From positions 1-64,000 of the forward strand of contig QGON01000058.1 in NCBI GenBank assembly GCA_003660235.1: 64,000 bases of DNA. Direction: 5' to 3'. The DNA comes from a bacterium endosymbiont of Escarpia laminata. Its GTDB lineage: Bacteria; Pseudomonadota; Gammaproteobacteria; Chromatiales; Chromatiaceae. Shown here one piece after another: positions 1 through 7,362 of the stretch (position 1 is its first letter; every line of letters starts with the position of its first letter). The translations under genes were made by a program, and so were the position numbers. Under the pieces are notes generated by a model, which saw only the letters and a program-made list of their open reading frames with translations, made no database searches and was not told the DNA's origin.

Positions 1-387
1 ATGCGTACCAATATTCAAGTCCTGCACAACAAAATCTCGATAGCCTTTAAATCGTGAACCCGGTGGAACGGGCACATCAGGCTTAATCACTTTATCTTCA
101 TGAATCACCAGCTTCTGGGTCTTTTTCTTTTTGCGAGACCCTGGACGTTTTTTAGGGGGTGATTCTGATGAGGTATCGGGTTCGGTGTTTTTGTCCAGTT
201 TGCTACCTTTAAAGACGGGCCGTTTTTTCTCACCCTTAAGAATATTGACTTCATCTTTAAGCAAGGCTATTTCTTCATCCTGTTGCTGCACACGTTCAAT
301 TAACTGCTCAACCAGACCGAGTAACGCCTTAACAACAGGCGTTTGATCTTGTTCTGGAATGTCGGGTAGAGGAGGCAGCTTTTTCAC
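1..387 (-). CDS. Transposase N-terminal part (IS66-like), cut by window edge
   Basis: A minus-strand reading frame opens with GTG at 387 and runs off the window without a stop (129 residues seen). It begins VKKLPPLPDIPEQDQTPVVK, continues into a charged coiled segment with an EVNILKGEKKRPVFKGSKL motif, then a lysine-rich linker. This resembles the N-terminus of IS66-type transposases; the DDE catalytic part would lie outside the window. No ATG is available, so GTG is the likely start. The element abuts the replication end of the phage-like region and may have truncated it. Family assignment is from memory of the N-terminal motif only. Confidence 0.6.
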   Translation of the reverse strand, partial: MKKLPPLPDIPEQDQTPVVKALLGLVEQLIERVQQQDEEIALLKDEVNILKGEKKRPVFKGSKLDKNTEPDTSSESPPKKRPGSRKKKKTQKLVIHEDKVIKPDVPVPPGSRFKGYRDFVVQDLNIGTH

Positions 388-575
388 GGACTTTTAAAGT
401 AATCACTGAATAAGCCTTATTCTACCACCGGTTTTGAAACTCAAATTTGACTTCGCAGGAGTCATTTTAAGGAGATAAAAAAAGCATTCCTCAAGCCTGT
501 ACGAAATAAGAATGAAAATGGCATAGTGCGCGCTACAAGATCAGCCATGACAGTTTCCAAACCAGAGTTGTGCCA

Positions 576-613
576 TGACAGGATTTTTAGTTTTTTGCCC
601 CAAAATCCTGTCA
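576..613. repeat. 12-bp perfect inverted repeat
   Basis: TGACAGGATTTT at 576-587 is repeated in inverse at 602-613 with a 14-base loop. It could be an operator, a weak hairpin or an element boundary. There is no GC-rich stem or T-tract, so it is not a standard terminator. Confidence 0.6.
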
Positions 614-658
614 AGTGCTTTTTGTAATTATTTACTGCTTGCCACGGGTTTTTGAGAA

Positions 659-853
659 GTTACATGTAACAGATGTAACGGGTAAATATACGTGCGCGGG
701 AAAAAAACACGTGAGTCCGTGCACGCGTTGCGTTATGTGTTTACGTGCGCGCGGGCGGGAAAGCCTGTTACATCTGTTACACCTGTTACAGCCCCCGTGG
801 TTGCTGGGTTTAGGCGTTTTGGAGCCTGTTACGTTGCCTGTTACGTCTGTTAC
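659..853. repeat. TGTTAC iterons, direct and inverted
   Basis: Six direct copies of TGTTAC start at 766, 775, 784, 827, 839 and 848, mostly 9 bases apart. Inverted copies occur at 659-679, including the perfect palindrome GTTACATGTAAC at 659-670. GTAACAGATGTAAC at 666-679 is the exact inverse complement of GTTACATCTGTTAC at 767-780. Between the arms are two CGTGCGCGGG-type copies. This is typical of replication-initiator binding arrays (inference). Confidence 0.7.
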
Positions 854-857
854 GTTT

Positions 858-2354
858 TTAGGCATTTTCGAGTTCCTGATGGAATCTGAACCAACAATCG
901 GTTAGCCATTGGCTCTGTGTTTGGTCTGGCTGGGGAGCTTCTCCGGCTTTTTCGAGTGCCTGTTCGTTCGGTAGGACGATACGTTTGGGTTTTGTGTCTC
1001 CATTATAAAAAGTGTTGTCGTAGATGCGCCGGAGTTTGTTACTCCATCCAGGCAGTCGGTTGATGCGCCCCAGAAACTGGTTGCTCTCCCTGGGGTTTCT
1101 GACGCCGTTGTCCCGGCAATAACGAGCATAGGCGGTGTAAAGTTGCTGGCTGCCGCAGGGGATCACCGGATAACCTGCCTCCCCGTTCAACCAGTCATCC
1201 ATAAAACGCTCTTCACTGGGTTTTGACAGGTTGATGAGCTCGCGCTTGGCTTCTGTCATCGGTGGGCGTTTCTTGGGGTGGAAATCCCCCAGATCGAGGT
1301 GGAGCAGGTAGTAATAGAAGGCGGCGACACCGCCATTTTCTATTTGTGTCCAAACTTCATCGTAGAATTTTTCGCCGAGGGCGGGTGGTGTCCAGATGAC
1401 AAGGTGACGCCGGTCATCGTTATCAAGTGGCAGGGGTTGCCCTTCATTCGATAGGTAGATGATGTTGACCTGGTTGCGCTGACGATAGGCTGCGACGTTT
1501 TTCGGGTTGACGCGGATCCACTCGCCGGTGACCAGCTCTTTGAGTTCGTTTTTGATATGCCACATTTCGGCACGGGTCACGACCTCTTCGGCCAGTATGA
1601 ATAGTTTTGAATCTACCCAGTCCGAGTTAAATTTGTCTTCTAACCCGCGCTGGTTGAGTACGGTTGAATATTCGCCGTAGATTTTCGCCAGGGTTTGAAA
1701 TACGGCTGATTTACCTGTGCCCTGCGGTCCGTGCATGATGACGGCGCTGGACATCTTCGCGCCTGGATGTTGCAGCGGATAGGCCATCCAACGTAGCACC
1801 CAGGCGGCTATTTCGGCGTCTCCGCATAGGTAGTGCAGCAGGTCGACGATGTGCTGACAGTCTCCCTCGACCGGTTCCATTGGCCAGCCATCCCATGTGT
1901 TGAGTTTTACTGCTTTGTCGCTGCCACCTGGGTCGAATCCGACTTGATCGAGGTAGTAGGCGCCACGGGTGACCCATACCGGGTGGCGCTTTATATCGTC
2001 ACCGCGCACACCGGCAGGCAGGATGGATACCATCTGCTCTTTCATGACGACTTTGTTGGTCCACTGGTCAAACAGGTATTTGCCCGTTCCGTCATCGAGA
2101 GGGACGAACCGCTCTATTGTTTCATCGAGAGAGAGTATCGATACAGCATCACGGCGAGAGTCCTCCCCCTCCCCCTTGTTACGCGCCACACCGCCTAGTG
2201 CGGCCTGCCCAATATTCCAACCTGCATCCATGATGGAGGTCTCGATCTGGGTTCGCACGATTTGCCCTCCCCCATCAGGAAACGCCATCAGATCGTTGTA
2301 GTCGGTTAGTTTTTTGTTGTTTCGATCTGATGGAAACAACGGTTTTTGCACCAT
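858..2354 (-). CDS. Phage/plasmid primase-helicase, D5/DUF5906-type ATPase
   Basis: 498-residue SF3-like helicase of the phage P4/poxvirus D5 type, expected to unwind the element's origin. Walker A GPQGTGKS is at residues 209-216. Downstream come an acidic Walker B-like FILAEE, an NPK sensor-like stretch and a DDRRH motif. The ATG at 2354 lies inside the end of the upstream Toprim gene (49-bp overlap, -1 frame); an internal ATG at 2288 falls just after that gene's stop. The first residues include LTDYNDL, a motif normally found at the C-terminal end of Toprim primases, so the two genes may be one protein split by a frameshift. It is the last gene of the leftward replication operon. Confidence 0.88.
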   Translation of the reverse strand: MVQKPLFPSDRNNKKLTDYNDLMAFPDGGGQIVRTQIETSIMDAGWNIGQAALGGVARNKGEGEDSRRDAVSILSLDETIERFVPLDDGTGKYLFDQWTNKVVMKEQMVSILPAGVRGDDIKRHPVWVTRGAYYLDQVGFDPGGSDKAVKLNTWDGWPMEPVEGDCQHIVDLLHYLCGDAEIAAWVLRWMAYPLQHPGAKMSSAVIMHGPQGTGKSAVFQTLAKIYGEYSTVLNQRGLEDKFNSDWVDSKLFILAEEVVTRAEMWHIKNELKELVTGEWIRVNPKNVAAYRQRNQVNIIYLSNEGQPLPLDNDDRRHLVIWTPPALGEKFYDEVWTQIENGGVAAFYYYLLHLDLGDFHPKKRPPMTEAKRELINLSKPSEERFMDDWLNGEAGYPVIPCGSQQLYTAYARYCRDNGVRNPRESNQFLGRINRLPGWSNKLRRIYDNTFYNGDTKPKRIVLPNEQALEKAGEAPQPDQTQSQWLTDCWFRFHQELENA

Positions 2355-3193
2355 GCACCATTGACTGCCAGCGCTGCGGCTTCTGCAGCTATGCAGCCTG
2401 GATTGCCGTCTGTCAGGTAGTCGTCATCGGCACAGATAAGTATTTTGGTGGATTTGTAGGCGGCCCGAATGGCTTGCGCGACCGGCAGGAGGTTACCGGC
2501 ATCGTATGCCACGGCGACTGGTCTGCCAGTCTCCTCATGCAGGGTGGCTGCGGTGGCGTAGCCTTCGGCGATCAGCAGGATATCTACGGGCGATCCAATC
2601 AAGTGGAACTTGCCGCGCTTGTTGAGTCCTGCCGGCCAGTATTGTTTCTCCAGCTTTTTGCCGCGATCCTTACCCCGGATGATCTGCAATCCCCAGACCC
2701 GCCCTGCGGTATCGCACATGGGGATTGCCATGGTGCCGTTACCCGATGGGGCGAACCTGACGCCGTGGGCTTGGCAGTGTTTCTTGTCGAGGTAGTCAGA
2801 GTGGCCGTCTGGTAGATACTGGCGCCAGGCGTTCGCGGCTTTTGCCCCCGCCTTCGCGGCCTGGGCTGCGCGCATGGCCTTTGCCCGTTTGGCATTCTCT
2901 CTGTGTCGGGCTGCAATCGCCTGGCGTTGTTCCTGGGTCAGCGCCTTGGCCTTTTTGCCCAGCGCAACCTTCATCTTGCCGGAGTCGTTGCCCCGGTAGA
3001 TCCCGTAGCTGCCGACGATGTAGAGATCACCCTCGATGCTGATATCGGATAGCCAGTACCAGCCGCGTTTTTCCCTGTCGCCTTTGATCTCAAAACAGCG
3101 GACTGGCTTATGCGTGCCGATCTCCAGGTGCTGAACCTCAAGCCCCGCACTCTGCAGCTGATCCATCACCTCGTCGTAGTTGGCCCAGCTCAT
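2306..3193 (-). CDS. Toprim-domain DNA primase
   Basis: 295-residue phage-type primase with a C-terminal Toprim fold. The catalytic glutamate is in LLIAEGYATAATL (E210) and the DxD motif in LICADDD (D256-D258). Residues 1-80 form an unrecognised N-terminal domain, and 80-125 is an Ala/Lys/Arg-rich linker. It should make RNA primers for the neighbouring helicase. The frame leaves the homologous path after GAWCK and ends in KNRCFHQIETTKN, while the expected continuation is encoded in the -1 frame. This suggests a frameshift or slippage at the A5 run around 2345. An alternative is that the two are simply separate overlapping genes. Confidence 0.88.
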   Translation of the reverse strand: MSWANYDEVMDQLQSAGLEVQHLEIGTHKPVRCFEIKGDREKRGWYWLSDISIEGDLYIVGSYGIYRGNDSGKMKVALGKKAKALTQEQRQAIAARHRENAKRAKAMRAAQAAKAGAKAANAWRQYLPDGHSDYLDKKHCQAHGVRFAPSGNGTMAIPMCDTAGRVWGLQIIRGKDRGKKLEKQYWPAGLNKRGKFHLIGSPVDILLIAEGYATAATLHEETGRPVAVAYDAGNLLPVAQAIRAAYKSTKILICADDDYLTDGNPGCIAAEAAALAVNGAWCKNRCFHQIETTKN

Positions 3194-3355
3194 ATTGTTG
3201 CCTTACTGCCGCCACAAAAAACTAGCGGTATTCCGCGCGCTTTGTACCCGCAGTGGGCTAGGTCCAGGGAGGACCCACGCATCGGATAGCCATTTATGAT
3301 TGTTGTTTCGTGTGACAATTCGACCTGCTTTATTCTTCTCTGGGGGTACGGGGAT

Positions 3356-3700
3356 TTATGTTGCCGGTCTGCTATCGAGCATCTGCATCCAGTCGGCTAC
3401 GATCTCTGTGGTGTATCTGTCCTGGCCATCATCACCCTGCCATTTGCGGGTGCGGAATGCGCCTTTGATCATCACCTTGCTACCCTTGCTCAGGTAGCGA
3501 TCTGCCACGTTTGCCAACGGACCGAAGAAGACCACGGGCACCCACTCGGTACGTTCCTGCCGGTTGCCGTTATCGTCATTCCACCGGCGACCCACTGCGA
3601 TGCGGATGTTGCAGACGTTGCTGCCGTCCGGCATCTGTCGTGTGTCAGGCTCTGCACCCAACCTGCCGATGAAGTTGCAATCATTCAGATCATTGGCCAT
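3356..3700 (-). CDS. ssb: Single-stranded DNA-binding protein
   Basis: 114-residue OB-fold SSB. It opens MANDLNDCNFIGRLGAEPDT and contains the typical WVPVVFFGPLANVADRYLSKGSKVMIKG core. It ends LDSRPAT and lacks the acidic DDDIPF-like tail that recruits host repair proteins in chromosomal SSBs, which fits a small mobile-element SSB. It overlaps the stop of the dNMP kinase gene by 11 bases and lies in the same leftward replication operon. The 160-base gap to the primase contains an imperfect hairpin (GGTCC/GGACC at 3261-3275). Confidence 0.93.
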   Translation of the reverse strand: MANDLNDCNFIGRLGAEPDTRQMPDGSNVCNIRIAVGRRWNDDNGNRQERTEWVPVVFFGPLANVADRYLSKGSKVMIKGAFRTRKWQGDDGQDRYTTEIVADWMQMLDSRPAT

Positions 3701-4271
3701 TGACTTTCCCTATCTGTTTATCGTCGATTGTGTCCCGCAGGCGATGGAACAACTCATCCACCGTGCCGTGATTGGAGACCACCGGATCACCACCGACACG
3801 ACCGACACCGAACTCACTCTCATGCTCCCGCACAGTAGGCGCCTGCCGGCGGTCGAGGTGTATCACCACCCCGCCCCGTTCCCGAATCCAGTTGGCCTCG
3901 TTATCGAAACGGACATCAGAGAACACGCAGCCATGCCAGCGCACACCCTGAGATTGATAGGTATCCCGGTAACGCTGCAGGGTGACACCGGCCACATGCA
4001 GCCAGACATCCGGGTGAACAAGGTGGCGGCCCCATTGGCTGCCAATCGTTTGAAACAGAAAGCGTGGGGAACAGCCCAGTTCCGGGATGAGTTCTTCCTT
4101 TTCAGTCCCGTCCATCTGTGACGGGGTGAGGTTGAACATCTCCTGAACAGCCTGTTTGAACGGTGCGGCGAACGATAACGGCGACAGCTCATACCAATCC
4201 TTAATAAAACGCGCGGCCGTGTCTTTGCCTACACGCGCCTTGCCCGCCAACCCGATAATCAACTCACTCAT
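3690..4271 (-). CDS. Deoxynucleoside monophosphate kinase, phage type
   Basis: 193-residue P-loop kinase similar to T4 gene 1 type dNMP kinases, which phosphorylate dNMPs to dNDPs for viral replication. The P-loop is GLAGKARVGKDTAARFIKDW at residues 7-26. A later VFSDVRFDNEANWIRE segment matches the family's nucleotide-binding region. It follows a 68-residue gene by about 20 bases and overlaps ssb, so it is part of the leftward operon. Its presence argues for an element that supplies its own nucleotide precursors. Confidence 0.85.
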   Translation of the reverse strand: MSELIIGLAGKARVGKDTAARFIKDWYELSPLSFAAPFKQAVQEMFNLTPSQMDGTEKEELIPELGCSPRFLFQTIGSQWGRHLVHPDVWLHVAGVTLQRYRDTYQSQGVRWHGCVFSDVRFDNEANWIRERGGVVIHLDRRQAPTVREHESEFGVGRVGGDPVVSNHGTVDELFHRLRDTIDDKQIGKVNGQ

Positions 4272-4292
4272 TAAAACACCCCAACAGACGAC

Positions 4293-4499
4293 TTATCCAC
4301 AGTTCCACTGAACGCGTGATTTATAATTCAAAATCGCGCAGACAGTGAAATAGTTCGCGTTGAACTTACGTGCTATTACCGCCTTTTTGAGACCATGCAC
4401 CTCATGCAGCTCCCGCATCAGATCCACATCCACATCTGACAGCCGCGCCTTTTGATGCGATTCGCCGACACGGAAACCCTTTTCGTTACGCTGGATCAA
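4293..4499 (-). CDS. Small phage-type protein, 68 aa
   Basis: Probably starts at TTG 4499, whose bases overlap the TGA of the preceding cII-like gene; AAGG lies about 10 bases upstream. The protein starts (M)IQRNEKGFRVGESHQKA and has a helix-rich middle (DVDLMRELHEVHGLKKAVIA) that looks like a short helix-turn-helix. Such small proteins are frequent between cII-like genes and replication genes of phages. Function is unknown. A perfect DnaA-box sequence TTATCCACA lies over its stop region (4293-4301). Confidence 0.6.
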   Translation of the reverse strand: MIQRNEKGFRVGESHQKARLSDVDVDLMRELHEVHGLKKAVIARKFNANYFTVCAILNYKSRVQWNCG

Positions 4500-4849
4500 C
4501 GAGCTGCCGCCTTCAACAGTCCCTCGATCTGCGGCATCATCACTGCCAACTGCGCCAAGGCCTGCTTTTGCGCGATACCGGAATCCACCAGAAACCGCTC
4601 CACCAGCCATAAAACAGGGCGTTGATCTCCGGTTGATTCGACCAACTCATCCACCCGATCTGCCGGAAAATTGATTTTGTCGTTCGGGTTATCCGCCAGC
4701 ATGCGTGACAGTTTCGAGGCGCTCATATCCAGGTCAGCGGCAACGTGTTTGAACGGCCGCCCGCAGCCATAGACCGAGGCGCCCAGCACGTCGCGGAACT
4801 TCGGGAACTGCTCCAGCAGCCCTGCCTCAAACGACAAATCAAACTGCAC
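4496..4849 (-). CDS. Phage regulatory CII-like HTH protein
   Basis: 117-residue protein with a GTG start at 4849 preceded by a G-rich Shine-Dalgarno. The segment HVAADLDMSASKLSRMLADN is a helix-turn-helix, and PADRVDELVESTGDQRPVLWL matches the phage regulatory CII family (PF06892-type). In phages these proteins activate early or lysogeny promoters. It is third in the leftward operon from cro. No DNA target can be named from the sequence alone. Confidence 0.75.
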   Translation of the reverse strand: MQFDLSFEAGLLEQFPKFRDVLGASVYGCGRPFKHVAADLDMSASKLSRMLADNPNDKINFPADRVDELVESTGDQRPVLWLVERFLVDSGIAQKQALAQLAVMMPQIEGLLKAAAR

Positions 4850-4983
4850 CTGAAACCCCCTGAATAAAAGTTTCAGTGAGTTTCAGCTCCGAAATCAGGT
4901 AAATTTTTTTCATGAACGGAGCAACCGAAATAAAAAAGGCCCAACCCAGCGAAAAGGGGTACGCCGAGAAGAGCCGAGGAAAC

Positions 4984-4998
4984 GCCGTCAGTGACGGC
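4984..4998. repeat. Perfect 15-base palindrome
   Basis: GCCGTCA-G-TGACGGC lies in the 170-base gap between the 44-aa gene and the cII-like gene. It may be an attenuating hairpin in the leftward transcript or a regulator site; no T-tract follows. Confidence 0.5.
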
Positions 4999-5022
4999 AT
5001 GGGGAAGAAATGGGTAAAACGG

Positions 5023-5157
5023 TTAGATTCCATAACCACCGAACTCAATCATTCTGTCCCACTCGAAATCAGACAGGGACTGGCGACTGCCGGTGAGAAA
5101 CCACAGCTCCGTGCCTTGCGCGCGCCAGAGGCTGGGAGTGGGCTGGCGGATATTCAT
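5023..5157 (-). CDS. Small phage protein, 44 aa
   Basis: An ORF of 45 codons whose ATG (5157) overlaps the TGA of cro as ATGA, a classic translational coupling. It begins MNIRQPTPSLWRAQGTELWF and ends EFGGYGI. Tryptophan-rich proteins of this kind are found beside cro in prophages of gammaproteobacteria. Function is unknown; the coupling and operon position support its being a gene. Confidence 0.65.
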   Translation of the reverse strand: MNIRQPTPSLWRAQGTELWFLTGSRQSLSDFEWDRMIEFGGYGI

Positions 5158-5396
5158 GCGGCCTTCCCTGGCGCAGCTTCGTCACACTGATTTGCGGTTG
5201 CTGGTAGATCATCAAATGACAAATACTCCAGAGGAATTTTCTTTCCGCAGCGAAGCGCTGCACCGATTACGCGGTCTGCTTGGTCTTGTGACAAATCATC
5301 CTGCCACTGGTAAATGGCCTGCCTTGAAATGCTCAGTGCCTTCGCGATATCAGGAATTGATCCTCCAAAAATATCGACAGCCTCTCTCTTGCGCAT
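5154..5396 (-). CDS. Cro-like transcriptional regulator
   Basis: 80-residue Cro/YdaS-type HTH protein: DIFGGSIPDIAKALSISRQA is the helix-turn-helix, followed by IYQWQDDLSQDQADRVIGAA. It is transcribed divergently from the cI-like gene across a 92-base switch region. Its start is preceded by TAGGAG. It should repress cI in the lytic-type state and is the first gene of the replication operon. Identity rests on size, HTH, and position. Confidence 0.85.
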   Translation of the reverse strand: MRKREAVDIFGGSIPDIAKALSISRQAIYQWQDDLSQDQADRVIGAALRCGKKIPLEYLSFDDLPATANQCDEAAPGKAA

Positions 5397-5488
5397 GGTT
5401 GCTCCTAATTGATCTCAATAACAAGAGTAAGACAGCTTACCTATTCATGTCAACCTGTCTTACTGCCTAAATTGGTAAGGTTGCTTAC
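5397..5488. promoter_or_regulatory. cro/cI switch: promoters and three operators
   Basis: Two perfect operators of form GTAAG-N4-CTTAC are at 5427-5440 and 5475-5488, with a half-site (CTTAC arm only) at 5450-5463; centres are 23-25 bp apart, as in lambda OR. On the minus strand TTGACA (5453-5448) is followed 7 bases later by the operator GTAAGCTGTCTTAC, giving the cro promoter. The operator at 5475-5488 directly abuts the cI start codon and contains its AAGG Shine-Dalgarno. The same TTGACA-N7-operator layout recurs at 7251-7277. Confidence 0.82.
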
Positions 5489-5965
5489 ATGGATTGGAAA
5501 AAAAGAACATTTGCTGAGCGGTTCATGTGGGCCAGGAAGGAAAAAAGCCTCACCCAAATAGCAGTCGCCAAGAAAATAGGTCTAACAAGGAACGCTATTT
5601 CCTATTGGGAAAATGGCCAAAATGAAGCTGAGGGAAGGAATCTTGAACGAGCTGCAGAGGCCCTGGAGGTAAGCAAAGACTGGCTAGACACAGGAAAGGG
5701 ATCCCCAAATGACCGTCTTGTTTTTGTTTCGGACCATGGCACAGCCGAAGAAAAAATCAGCACGGCAATCAGCGTAAGCACCTCCGACGCAGGAATCGGC
5801 GAAGAGCATAGCACATACCACACGACCGCGAGTGCAAATCAAATGGAGGAACAGATATACCTGGAAAAATATAGAAAGCTCTCTCCTGATGACCGCACTC
5901 GCCTGCACGCGATTATTGACGCGCTGGATTCAGCCATGAAAACAGACGCAAACGAGAAAAACTAA
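5489..5965 (+). CDS. CI-type repressor, XRE family, without peptidase domain
   Basis: 158 residues. Residues 8-67 are an XRE helix-turn-helix (ERFMWARKEKSLTQIAVAKK, then NAISYWENGQ). The C-terminal part (YLEKYRKLSPDDRTRLHAII) is a short helical dimerisation region. No S24 Ser/Lys autoprotease domain is present, so RecA-triggered self-cleavage is unlikely and induction must work otherwise (an antirepressor, or derepression by a helper phage; inference). It is presumed to bind the GTAAG-N4-CTTAC operators around it and further right. Confidence 0.85.
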   Translation: MDWKKRTFAERFMWARKEKSLTQIAVAKKIGLTRNAISYWENGQNEAEGRNLERAAEALEVSKDWLDTGKGSPNDRLVFVSDHGTAEEKISTAISVSTSDAGIGEEHSTYHTTASANQMEEQIYLEKYRKLSPDDRTRLHAIIDALDSAMKTDANEKN

Positions 5966-5968
5966 ACT

Positions 5969-7174
5969 TTAGGCTGCCTTCATAATCATCCAGATAATAA
6001 CAACCGCTACGAGCGCCAAAAAGCCAATGAAGGAAACTTGCTTGTAAAAAGGCTTTTTATCTACCACTGAAATTTCAATTTTGAACTTCGAATCTAATCT
6101 ATCGGTTGTGATTATTTTCTTTTTTTGCCCCTTTGACTCACGCATTAAAAACAGCACACTTGCCTGCTCTCTTTCAACATCAGGCAACGTATCATCTTCT
6201 TCTACCTGCTTCCAAACAGCCGCGTGATACGCATCAGGCAAATCTAAGCTTTTTAGCGTTTCCTTCAAATCTAAAATGTAATCTCCAGCTATTTTATCAA
6301 TAAGCCCATAAAGCCGATCTGATGGAACAGCAAACTTAAACGGCAATTTGTCTATATTAGGGATCAGATGATCTATAAGTTCAGCTTTCTTTAAACTGGA
6401 CTTAATTCCAATCTTCTTTGCCTCTGGAGCTAATTGATCTTTACGAAGACTTGATAAAAGCTCGCGCAGCTTTGCTGCATCATAATCCGTCACTTCATCA
6501 AGAAACCCCTGAGATAAGGCATTCTTGAGGGCTGGAGTATCAATGTAAATAGCACCTTCCATTTTGCCGTAAGTTAAATCTTGAATTACCCCAACCAGTT
6601 CCGATAAGTCACTCAATCCAAGTTTATTTAGATTATTCGCATTAATTATTTCTTCAAATATTTGCACTTCAATATCGAGAGAACTCCATTCAAGCTCTTC
6701 AAGAAAGTCATCCTCGCTGTAAGCACGCCGCTCATCCGGCTCTATCCATGACAAAAAATCGCTTCTGTAGTCAGTATCATCACTGATCTTTACCAATGAA
6801 TTTGAAGGTGAAAATAAAAGAGGAAAAGAAAAGCCACTTGCTGCCTTTACTTGCTTACGTCGTCTGGGTTTGCCTGCGTTCCGACTGGATCTATCTATAG
6901 GTGTCCCCTTTTCCTTTCCTACCAGATATTCAGCTGGAATATTGAGGATATCGGAAAGCGTCCCTGTTTGCCCTGTTTCAACATCAACAATGTCACCACT
7001 TATACGATCAAATCGAAAAGTTCGCTCCTCTTCTCTCAGATAAGAATATCCCTGCAAATAAATAGCTAAACCATCGTCATAGACCTGCCTGAGAAGCAAA
7101 TCTCTATCTGTATGATTACCTTGGCTATCTACATAATGGAATCGAATATTTTTCCCGCCTTTCCAGATGCTCAT
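5969..7174 (-). CDS. WYL-domain, SAP-like, membrane-anchored protein
   Basis: 401 residues from ATG 7174, chosen because AGGAGG (7190-7185) sits 10 bases upstream; an ATG at 7207 has none. Residues 1-75 look like a WYL ligand-sensing domain (IRFHYVDSQG, then GYSYLREEERTFRFDRISGD). A basic linker follows, then an acidic helical middle, a SAP-like stretch (GIKSSLKKAELIDHLI) and a C-terminal membrane segment (SFIGFLALVAVVIIWMIMKA). WYL domains usually regulate phage-defence systems, but there is no HTH here. The gene is AT-rich, convergent with cI and flanked by repressor operators: the place where prophages carry lysogenic-conversion genes. Superinfection exclusion or defence is an inference. 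Confidence 0.6.
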   Translation of the reverse strand: MSIWKGGKNIRFHYVDSQGNHTDRDLLLRQVYDDGLAIYLQGYSYLREEERTFRFDRISGDIVDVETGQTGTLSDILNIPAEYLVGKEKGTPIDRSSRNAGKPRRRKQVKAASGFSFPLLFSPSNSLVKISDDTDYRSDFLSWIEPDERRAYSEDDFLEELEWSSLDIEVQIFEEIINANNLNKLGLSDLSELVGVIQDLTYGKMEGAIYIDTPALKNALSQGFLDEVTDYDAAKLRELLSSLRKDQLAPEAKKIGIKSSLKKAELIDHLIPNIDKLPFKFAVPSDRLYGLIDKIAGDYILDLKETLKSLDLPDAYHAAVWKQVEEDDTLPDVEREQASVLFLMRESKGQKKKIITTDRLDSKFKIEISVVDKKPFYKQVSFIGFLALVAVVIIWMIMKAA

Positions 7175-7240
7175 TAGCTGATTTCCTCCTATGAAATTCC
7201 GGCGCATTACTCATCACAAGACATATTAAAACAAAAAATG

Positions 7241-7280
7241 GTAAGAAGACTTGACACATAGGGGTAAGCTGTCTTACTCT
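7241..7280 (+). promoter_or_regulatory. Repressor-controlled rightward promoter
   Basis: TTGACA (7251-7256) is followed 7 bases later by operator GTAAGCTGTCTTAC (7264-7277), identical in sequence and spacing to the cro promoter. A weaker operator copy GTAAGAAGACTTGA lies at 7241-7254 (centres 23 bp apart). The region is divergent between the WYL gene and the rightward operon, so the CI-like protein probably controls both. Confidence 0.75.
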
Positions 7281-7362
7281 TTAAGTCACACATCCGAAGC
7301 CAAGGCCCAGAGATGACAAGCACATGAAAACCAAACCACCACCCACCGACATGGAGACTGAT

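Larger units (their letters stand above)
388..857. other. Non-coding, iteron-like region; candidate replication origin
   Basis: No convincing gene lies in these 470 bases. The left part holds a 15-base palindrome at 408-422 and a 12-bp inverted repeat at 576-587/602-613. The right part is packed with TGTTAC motifs and GC-rich alternating purine-pyrimidine stretches. It lies directly downstream of a primase-helicase operon. Direct repeats plus inverted repeats next to replication genes suggest an origin or its control region (inference); no AT-rich unwinding element is obvious. Confidence 0.5.

Noticed and set aside
659-853. CRISPR or tandem coding repeats in the TGTTAC region
   Set aside because: Repeat unit is six bases with mostly 9-base spacing and inverted copies; the overlapping small frames (NRCNRCNR-type) are artefacts of the repeat.
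615-905. Plus-strand gene in the iteron region
   Set aside because: Repeat-derived, overlaps the end of the helicase gene, and has no ribosome site.
4293-4301. Perfect DnaA box TTATCCACA as an origin signal
   Set aside because: A single copy inside a coding region; one such match is expected by chance in a window of this size.
4839-4913. 24-codon leader peptide before the cII-like gene
   Set aside because: It opens with ATG and overlaps the GTG start of the cII-like gene, but has no ribosome site and no conserved features.
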